From Adiantum capillus-veneris (lineage: Eukaryota; Streptophyta; Polypodiopsida; Polypodiales; Pteridaceae), in assembly GCA_014529385.2 (NCBI GenBank), contig CM043959.1, forward strand, positions 55,244,253 through 55,308,252: 64,000 nucleotides of DNA, read 5' to 3'. A program made the translations under genes and the position numbers. The notes below the pieces were generated by a model. That model was not told the origin of the DNA and ran no database searches. It worked only from the letters and a program-made list of their open reading frames with translations. This document shows, one piece after another, positions 56,601 through 64,000 of the stretch (the stretch's first letter is position 1; each line of letters opens with the position of its first letter).

Positions 56601-59600
56601 GTAAAGCTAATGATCACTTGATCAAGTCGTGTCCTAAGTTGAAGGCCAAAGAGGCTAAGAAGAAAGAGGGTGGTTCTACTGCAAATACTGGTTCCACTAC
56701 AAATGCAGCCATTGTTGAGTCTTCGGTGAAAGGAGACTGTGTTGCTGATGTTGATGCGGAATGGGATTTTAGCGCAGAGTGCACTTACAATCCTACTGTC
56801 CATGATGCATGCTTGTCAGTTGCTGCAGATTCACATGTGTGGTATTTCGATAGTGGTGCTACAAAGCACATTACCTCACATCGTGAATTGTTGACCTCTC
56901 TCGAGTCTGTCCCTCATGGGAATTCAGTCACTTGTGCCAACAATGCCTCTTATCCAATTCAGGGAGTTAGAAAGATTGTGCTTACTGCTGCTAATAGCAA
57001 TTTCTTCACACTTGTTGATGCACTTTATGTACCTGGGATCAAGAAGAATCTCTTGTCTGTATCCGCACTTGCTAGACTTGGACTTGTAGTCAAATTTGTG
57101 GATGACAAATGTACAGTTCATGATCTCAGTTTTGGTGATGAAATTGTTGCATCTGGCCTTTTGTGCCGTGGGCTGTATAAGCTCACTTTGTATGACAAGT
57201 GTAAGCAAAATTTTGCAAATGCTGTTGCAGATTCAAGGGCTATTTCAGATGCAAAACTTTGGCATGCACGTTTTGGTCATCTGAATTTTGCCAGTTTGCT
57301 ACGTTTGCAAAAATCTGATATGGTTGCTTCTTTGCCGCCTCTTGAAGAACATGTCAAAACATGTTTGTGAAGACTGTATTTTGGGTAAGATGCAACGTTC
57401 TAAGTTTCCAAAGGATGGTTCAGTTCGGGCCACATGCAGGTTGCAGCTTGTGCATAGTGATGTTTGTGGGCCCATGCAAACTCCGTCCTTGGGCAATTAC
57501 CTGTACTTTGTGACTTTCATTGATGATTACTCCAGGCATGCATGGGTATTTTCGCTTAAAGCGAAGTCCAAAGTTTTTATGTGCTTCAAACAATTTCTAG
57601 CTATGGCTGAAAATGTCTCGAAATGTACTATGGGCACCCTCCGTTCCGATCGAGGGGTGGAGTATATGTCTCATGAATTCAATGCATTTCTGGCTAGTCG
57701 TGGGATAAAACACCAATGTACAGTGCCTTATACACCTCAGCAAAATGGTGTTGCTGAGAGGAAAAACGGGTCACTTACGGAAATGGCACGATGTATGGTC
57801 AAAAGTCAAGCTTTGCCGCATTCGTTTTGGCTTGAGGCCATCATGTGTGCCACTTATGTACTTAACAGGTGTCCTACGAAAGCTTTGCAGTCCATTACTC
57901 CATATGAAGCATGGCATGATGGAAAGCCTTCTATTGAGCATATGCATGTTTTTGGCTCTTTGGCATATGCTTTGGTGCCACAAACACAGCGCGGAAAATT
58001 GGATGATAAGGATGTTAAATGTATTTTTGTTGGTTATAGTGCCGAAAGCAAAGGTTACAGGTTGTATCATCTGCAAACAAAACGTATTCTGGTTTCACGG
58101 GATAAAGTGTCTTTGGAAGATTCTCTTCAGCCCTTGCTGTCATGTACTAGAAACAATAATGTAAGCTCACAGGACATTTATGACACTTTGTTGCCTCTTT
58201 TCAGCGGTGAAAATACGAATGTAAGTTCCAATGAGGCAAATGTACAGCATATGGGGGGTTCTAAAAATGTTACAGATCAGCCTATTACTGATGCAGATGT
58301 ACATGATGTACTTGATGAGGAAAGGGCTGAAAATGAGCAGGCTAGAGGTATGTCAAAATGGCTAGTGCACACTTTGCGTGACAATAAATTGGATGCACCT
58401 TTGTCTAGTCGTACTCGTTCAGGCTCTCGCCATGCATCTTATGCATTAGATTGTTATGCTTTGGCTGTGTCTAGCTTACATGATGTTGAGGAGCCTCTGT
58501 CTTTTGATGAAGCACAAAATTCAAAAAATTGGCTGGCTACCATGCAATCAGAATATGATGCACTTATAGAAAATGACACATGGACTTTATGTGATTTGCC
58601 TCCTGGTAAAAAGGCCATTGGTACGAAGTGGGTTTACAAGTTGAAACGCAAGTCGGATGGTGAGATCGATCGCCATAAGGCTCGACTTGTTGCAAAGGGT
58701 TATGCACAGCAAAAAGGCATAGATTATGAAGATACTTTTGCTCCCACTTGTCGTATGACTATTGTGCGTTTTCTATGTGCATTGACAGCTCATTTTGGTT
58801 GGGATGTACATCAATCAGACATTGTTACTGCTTTCTTGAATGGTGACATATTTGAGGAAGTTTATGTAACGCAGCCTCGCGGTTTTTTCATAAAAGGACA
58901 AGAGGACAAAGTGTGCAGATGTAAGAAGGCTTTGTATGGGTTGAAGCAATCTCCTCGTGCTTGATATGAGAAAGCTAACACTCATTTGGTCAAACAAATC
59001 TTTCGTAACAGTCAAACAAAAAGCACATTGTATGTAAAGCGTGAGGGTGATGTACTTCTCATTGTGGTTCTTTATGTTGATGATTTACTGATCACTGGAC
59101 CAAATGAAAGACATATTGCTAAATTTAAGGCTGATTTGAATGCTACTTTCAAGATGAAAGATTTGGGGTTGTTGCATCATTACTTGGGTATACAGTTTAA
59201 GCAGTGTGATGGTGGTATTGCCTTGTGTTAGAAAAGTTACATAGAGACATTGCTATGTAAGTTTGGACTTGAGGATTGCAAACCTATTGTCACTACCATG
59301 GAAACAGGTTTGAAGTTGAGTCTACATGATGCTGGCGCTCCTGCTGATGTCACTCTTTACCAAACTGTTGTTGGCTGCCTCATTTATGTATGCAACACGA
59401 GGACAGATATTCAGTTTGCAATCTCACAGGTCAGTAGATTCATGCATAGCCCAGGGTCTAAGCATTGACAGGCTATCCAGAGGATTTTCCGCTACCTGAA
59501 GTGGCACTTTACACCTTGGCTTGTTTTATCCCAAGGGGGGATCATTGCCGCCAGACTTACATGCTTTTTCGGACTCAGATTGGGCTGGTTGTTTTGACAC

Positions 59601-60030
59601 GCGAGTATCCACAAGTGGTTTTTGTTTCATGCTTGGCAGTTCATGTATATCATGGTTAAGCAAGAAGCAACCTATTGTGGCCACTTCGAGTTGTGAAGCT
59701 GAGTACAGGGCAGTCTTCATAGCTACGGTTGAGTGTGTATGGCTCAGACGCCTTATGGCTGATTTGGGTGTTGGACAGGACACTGCCAACACTATCTACT
59801 CTGTCAGTCAGAGCGCATTGGCAATTGCGAGGAACCCAGTTTTTCATGCTCGCACAAAGCACATTGAGGTGCATTACCACTATGTTAGGGAGAGGCTCTC
59901 AGCACGAGAGTTCAGCTCGGCTTATGTGCCAACACACGACAACCTTGCAGATCTTTTCACAAAGGCATTGTCTCGTGAGAAGCTTGAAGCTTTCCACAAA
60001 GCTTTGGGCTTACTCCCCTTTGTGGACTGA
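56585..60030 (+). pseudogene. Copia-3 pol: protease, integrase, RT, RNase H
   Basis: Protease WYFDSGATKHI (~56841). Pre-integrase LWHARFGHLNF, then a frameshift near 57350. Integrase: CEDCILGK, HSDVCGPM, FIDDYSRHAW, LRSDRGVEY and NGVAERKN. RT: KWVYKLKRKSDGEIDRHKARLVAKGY, LYGLKQSPRA, YVDDLLITG (~59071). Stops: TGA 58962-58964, TAG 59229-59231, TGA near 59466. A frameshift near 59500 precedes RNase H (SDSDWAG; CEAEYRA). The third acidic position reads YSVSQSA where Copia-1 has TDSQSA, so a catalytic Asp is replaced by Val. The tail ends LFTKALSREKLEAFHKALGL. Confidence 0.93.
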
Positions 60031-60105
60031 TCATGTCCTTAGGGCATGGCACTTCCCTTTACTCACGTGCCAGCTCTTGTTCACCGCATCACTCCAAGGG
60101 GGATT

Positions 60106-60332
60106 TGTTACCATATACATGTGGTAGTGATGTGTGTGAACACACTAGGACCGCCGGGGCATTTTTTCCCTCTTTAGGAGGTTTTTTCCCCCGTGCATTG
60201 TATATACGCCCATCACTCTAGGGCTATCTATCTTTCCATTGCACACTAAGTAATACACTCTCTATTGTGTGCCTTGAGCTTCCTTCGTCTTCTCCAAGCT
60301 GTGTGCGTTTCTCTGCAACCCTAATTCCAACA
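60106..60332 (+). repeat. 3' LTR of Copia-3 (227 bp)
   Basis: Behind AAGGGGGATT. It ends ATTCCAACA before TAACC. Confidence 0.92.
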
Positions 60333-60337
60333 TAACC

Positions 60338-61904
60338 CGTTCACTTCCTAATGTTAGGCTCCCTTGTTTTGATGGATGCCCTACCCATGAAGGAGGATGA
60401 ACTACCCAGGTTCTATCGAGCTCTATACCTAATCTAGAATGAAGTAGCAGAGAAAATGAGATATATTAAGATTGTAGATCATATTAGAGAATGGTATGAG
60501 CAAAGTACTACCTTATGGGTGGCATGGAAGTCGATGCCCAAGGACAGTCTCAGAGCTCAAAGACAACCTTATCAACTTGACAGACATGATGACCTAATGG
60601 AAATCTTGGATCAGCCAATTGATAAGGTACACAAGGCATGCGTAGTTGGCATGTCTCATTAGCAGGCTTGGCCTCTTGAGCTATTGAAACATCTTTATTA
60701 GCAGCCTTGGCTGCATCGAGCATTGGGGTATCTTCATCAATAGTTGGCATCACATCACCATTACCCTTGGCATCAACAGGCTCGGTCTCTATGTTGTCAC
60801 CTATGTGTGACTCCTCTTTGTCCAAAATTATAGTCTTAGGGACTCTCCTTTTTATCTTTGCTTCACTCGATGCACACAGCCTACCCTCCACATTAGACAC
60901 TCCCTGGCTGTCCACAATTGTGTTTGAAGCCTTCAAGCCTTGCTCACCCACTTGGCCTTTCACAACAATATTCTTCAAATCCATAGGACATCCTATACTT
61001 CCTTGGTAGCATCATCCTAAGCAAACACATTACCAATAGCAGGCTTGGTAAGACCTTGGCCCTCCTTGAAGTCCTCTACAAACTTTCCCATCTTGACACC
61101 CTTATCAGCATTTTCTTGAGCTACAGGATCAGAAAACATGAACAAATGTTTTGATCAAATGACAAAATTAGCACAAAAGATTAATTAACATGAGAAAAAA
61201 AAATCCTGCATACTCTTCAAACTAGATTGCCCGGTGATCTAGGCCTTTGCCTCCATAGGGATTGTTGTGTCACAACCAACCTTAGCACAATAAGTACTAC
61301 TCTGCATCAGAACACCAAAGCATAGTGGCTGGTGCTAATGTCGACAAGAAAGCATGAAGCTACCAAAAACATATGAAGCCTCCAAGTCCTTCCCACAAGC
61401 GACCGTAACCCAAAGACATGAATGGTATTCTCAGCATCCGTAATAAGAGGCCTTGGCAATGCGATGAACTCTTACCCCTCTTTACATCTACAATGACCTT
61501 GCTAACAAAATCAAATTGGTCTTGCCCTTCCTTGCACTCAACCTCAAGCCGGTCATATTCTTTCTACAAAACAAAAGAGAGAGGATTAAGTAGATAAGTA
61601 GCTTAACATCTCAAGTTCCATAATTGCCAATCATACAAAAATAATTGGACAAAGTGGTAGTAAACACCATAAACCCAACAATACCAATCAGTCCCAAAGC
61701 ACTAAAACCACTAAATGTACTGAGCATTTCTAATTTTAGCCAAAAATACCAAACACTTTTGTACCCAAACTAAACCAAAAGTAACTCAATTAGATGTTTT
61801 TATCAACAAAACATAAAATTACTAGAAGTACTAAAGGTTGAAAAGTACCAAAAGTTCCGAAAGTATCAAACTTAACATTAGCTCCACAAAAACTAATTCA
61901 CGCT
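60338..61904 (-). pseudogene. Possible minus-strand spliced gene remnant, unidentified
   Basis: Two exon-like blocks on the minus strand. 61567-61480 encodes KEYDRLEVECKEGQDQFDF... and is preceded by a pyrimidine-rich stretch ending TTTTGTAG, a good plant intron acceptor, and followed by GGGTAAGAG, a plausible donor. A second acceptor-like TCCTGTAG lies near 61122, followed by ENADKGVKMGKFVEDFKEGQ. The 145-codon open frame 60984-60550 lies downstream in another frame. Stops and shifts interrupt the series. I do not recognise the product. AT-rich spacers between fit introns. It could also be decayed transposon coding. Confidence 0.35.
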
Positions 61905-61940
61905 TTGTATCCCACAAAATCATCCTTAATTCTCTTCACC

Positions 61941-62795
61941 ATGGCATCTGAGCCTTTGTGCGTGAGCAGATTCTCCTTCTGCTACTGGATATTAGCCCTT
62001 AGTTTTGTTAGCCTACTCGTGGTAGTTGTAGTCTTCAAAGGCATCCTATCTAGTGGCACCTACAAATCAGTGAATACGCACGCATTGTTCGAATGTTTCA
62101 TTCGTGATCGTTTCCTGTATTTTAGTCAGCATCGTTATGTGATCTCTTTTCTTAGGCATGACATATTGTACGTTGAGCACGTTTCACTCATGGATGAGCA
62201 CGAATGTATGCGGATTTTTCATAAAAAGCTGAAAAGTATGTATGTCAGGAAGTCACATCCAATGTCTCTTCCTTGGCATGACACAGTTTCCAGACGAGCA
62301 CTTGAAAGAATGAGCACCAAGCATGGGCATGTCCATTGTGTTTTGCCACAATTGATTGCTCTAGATCGTAAGAGAAAGATTCGATCTCATTGTTTGCATG
62401 TGTTTGATGAACAGGTTGTCACTCCGTCTCTATGTTCACCTACATTGCATACACAATCTTTAGCGAAGACAAGATTTTTTCCACTCACTTTACATGGAAT
62501 AGGTATGTTCATGTTTTTGTGTTGGAAGTGGTTTCAGGAATTTTCAGCCATGGAGATTCTTGAAGAAGAAAGAAGCACGAGTCTAGACGAAGTTGAAGCA
62601 TCGAAAGAGCCACAGAAGACTTTGTGTCGTTTTAGGCGCGGCCCAAAGAAGCAAGCGTTGCAGACCTTTATGAAGTTCAAGCACCGCACGACCCACACAT
62701 CAGAGTGGGCCGACGGAGAGTCCCTTCCAGGATTCCGGATGTTATTGGCGATCTCCCTCGACGCCATACAGTTCGGTACCAGTACCTCACTTTGA
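61941..62795 (+). CDS. Unknown 284-residue ORF with N-terminal membrane segment
   Basis: The longest intact unassigned ORF in the window. I chose ATG 61941, in a good plant context (CACCATGGC), over the upstream ATG at 61905. Residues 11-32 are strongly hydrophobic (WILALSFVSLLVVVVVF within them), consistent with a signal anchor. A shorter hydrophobic stretch (IGMFMFLCW) lies around residue 190. The middle is rich in His, Arg and Cys; the C-terminal quarter is charged. It ends 11 bases before an LTR, the place of env-like or other extra ORFs in some plant retroelements. No fusion peptide, cleavage site or family motif was recognised, and the upstream DNA contains no pol. Confidence 0.45.
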   Translation: MASEPLCVSRFSFCYWILALSFVSLLVVVVVFKGILSSGTYKSVNTHALFECFIRDRFLYFSQHRYVISFLRHDILYVEHVSLMDEHECMRIFHKKLKSMYVRKSHPMSLPWHDTVSRRALERMSTKHGHVHCVLPQLIALDRKRKIRSHCLHVFDEQVVTPSLCSPTLHTQSLAKTRFFPLTLHGIGMFMFLCWKWFQEFSAMEILEEERSTSLDEVEASKEPQKTLCRFRRGPKKQALQTFMKFKHRTTHTSEWADGESLPGFRMLLAISLDAIQFGTSTSL

Positions 62796-62806
62796 AAAGG
62801 AGGAAA
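62794..62806 (+). promoter_or_regulatory. Polypurine tract before the terminal LTR
   Basis: GAAAAGGAGGAAA, all purines, directly before TG at 62807. It supports reading the following LTR as a 3' LTR. Confidence 0.65.
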
Positions 62807-64000
62807 TGTCACGTGACACATCCAACCCTATGTGTCCGTGGACAAGCTACAGCATGATCAAGGTTCAGTCAGTCTAGATTTAAAGTCAGTCTAGATTTAG
62901 AAGTGATCTGACACTTTTTGTGAGTCTATTTGTAGATCGTGCATGCCAGTCACTTAGCATAGATGCATATCCTCTGGTTGCACACAGCATAATCATCAGC
63001 ATTCCCATCAGAATCCATTGGAATCATTTAGGGGATTTTTCCAGTGATTTTAGTATATTTTCTCTATTTTTGACATTTTTCACTTATTATTTTTAAGTGA
63101 CTTTTGTTGAAAAGTAGGTAGGGCAATTTTGCTAAGTTTGTATATAAGCAAACTAGAGCTAGCACTATTTGGCAAAAGAGGCAGCAGGAGCTCCACGCTC
63201 AACAAGCAACTTCTCAACAGAACCCCTCAAGCAAGAGACTTAGCGTTTTCAGCCAAGGACAGTCTGACGTTTTCTCCATTGCAGATCAGCCCCAGCGTTT
63301 TGCATTGCAGACCAACCCGGTGACGGCCAGACACAGCAGATCAACCTAGCGTTTTTGCATTTGCAGAATCCCGGCGAGACAGAAGGACCAAAATTCAGCC
63401 CTACCGTTTTTGTTTGCAGATCAGCCCCGACGTTTTGCACCTTTACTGCGACGGAAAATCAAGGAACATCAACGTTTTCAATTTTCAGCAATTAGTATCC
63501 GCAAATCAAGTCTCGAACCTCGCAGATCTCACCTTCCCGTAGCAGTTCCTCGCCGCACGGTCAATTTCCGCAAGGTTTACAGTTTCAGCCCGGAAAACGC
63601 AGATTTCAGCATCTGCGTTTTCAACGCGTCATCATCGCATCGTCGTCATCGACATCGTCACCGACATAGAGTCAGAATTCAGCAGATAGAAGATTAGCAG
63701 ATTTCAGTCCATAGCGTTTTTTGACAACAGTACAAAGATTGCAGATTTCAACCCTTAGGTCAACCTCATCGTCACCATCGTCATCGTCAACATAGCCTAC
63801 ACTTGCATCAGTCTCATGCATACCATTTGTACCAGATTGTGCAATCATAAGTAGACCACTCTCGCTGACGAGAGTGGGGCCTTCGGAGGAGTGGTTTTAC
63901 AACGTCTCTGGTGTCGCATCTCTCTTCTCTCTCTATCTCTCAGTCTCATACACTTGCACGCTTGTTTGTGATCATAGCACTCTCTCCTTAAGAACGGAAG
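62807..64000 (+). repeat. LTR starting TGTCACGTGACA, running off the right edge
   Basis: The first 12 bases are a perfect palindrome containing a G-box core (CACGTG). A TATA box (TATATAAGC) lies at 63141-63149, so the transcript would start near 63170. The transcribed part (63250-63730) is built of loosely repeated units with CAGATC(A) and CGTTTT(T)GCA. CATCGTC-type trinucleotide-like repeats follow near 63640-63660 and 63760-63800. The LTR is at least 1.19 kb, and its end is not in the window. Confidence 0.65.

Larger units (their letters stand above)
55193..60332 (+). mobile_element. Copia-3: decayed Ty1/copia element, same lineage as Copia-1
   Basis: 5,140 bp, flanked by TAACC at 55188-55192 and 60333-60337. 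LTRs 55193-55382 (190 bp) and 60106-60332 (227 bp); the 5' copy lacks about 37 bp. The primer site TGGTATCAAAGC lies directly inside the 5' LTR. Gag start and polyprotein tail resemble Copia-1. Confidence 0.93.

Noticed and set aside
61941..62795. Calling the terminal ORF an envelope gene
   Set aside because: Only position and a hydrophobic segment support it; no envelope motif or linked pol is visible, so it stays unknown.

Overview
This is a nuclear plant genome window made almost entirely of dead or dying LTR retrotransposons. The evidence is Ty1/copia and Ty3/gypsy polyproteins, initiator-Met tRNA primer sites (TGGTATCAGAGC and variants), polypurine tracts, TG...CA LTRs with 4-5 bp target duplications, and LTR-borne microsatellites. 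I see no prokaryotic gene, CRISPR array or tRNA/rRNA gene. The species cannot be named; a large, repeat-rich vascular plant genome fits.

Layout. 1-2348: a Copia element ('Copia-1') whose 5' part (R-U5, primer site, gag) is inverted against its own pol and 3' LTR. 2350-7240: a badly decayed Ty3 polyprotein (gag, protease, RT/RNase H, integrase). 7440-9200: an unidentified coding remnant, a polypurine tract and a 3' LTR. 9215-33565: a four-layer nest. An unusual retroelement, 'A', is split by 'B' (target duplication ACGT; very long LTRs; no pol). The 3' LTR of B is split by 'G' (Ty3, plus strand; duplication AATAG; 123-bp LTR). The gag of G is split by 'M' (Ty3, minus strand; duplication CCGCG; two 0.63-kb LTRs; nearly continuous coding). 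33590-35590: LTR-like DNA, simple repeats and a gag fragment. 35590-45380: 'C', a relative of A, carrying a ~3.06-kb tandem duplication.

46811-47660 holds two gag fragments. 47746-53283 is 'Copia-2' (duplication GAATT), nearly intact. 54162-55187 is a minus-strand LTR. 55193-60332 is 'Copia-3' (duplication TAACC), of the same lineage as Copia-1. 60338-61600 has possible minus-strand exon remnants. 61941-62795 is an intact unknown ORF with a membrane segment, lying just upstream of a polypurine tract and an LTR that runs off the window.

Most notable non-coding structure: (i) seven hairpin-forming repeats with compensatory arm changes between the pol of M and its 3' LTR; (ii) a recurring near-palindrome, consensus ACATGGATCGCGATCCATGT, in the leaders of A and C; (iii) the inverted junction of Copia-1, which falls close to the predicted start of R; (iv) a GC-rich, possibly captured segment in the leader of M.

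All alignments, counts and dates were made by eye from the sequence.
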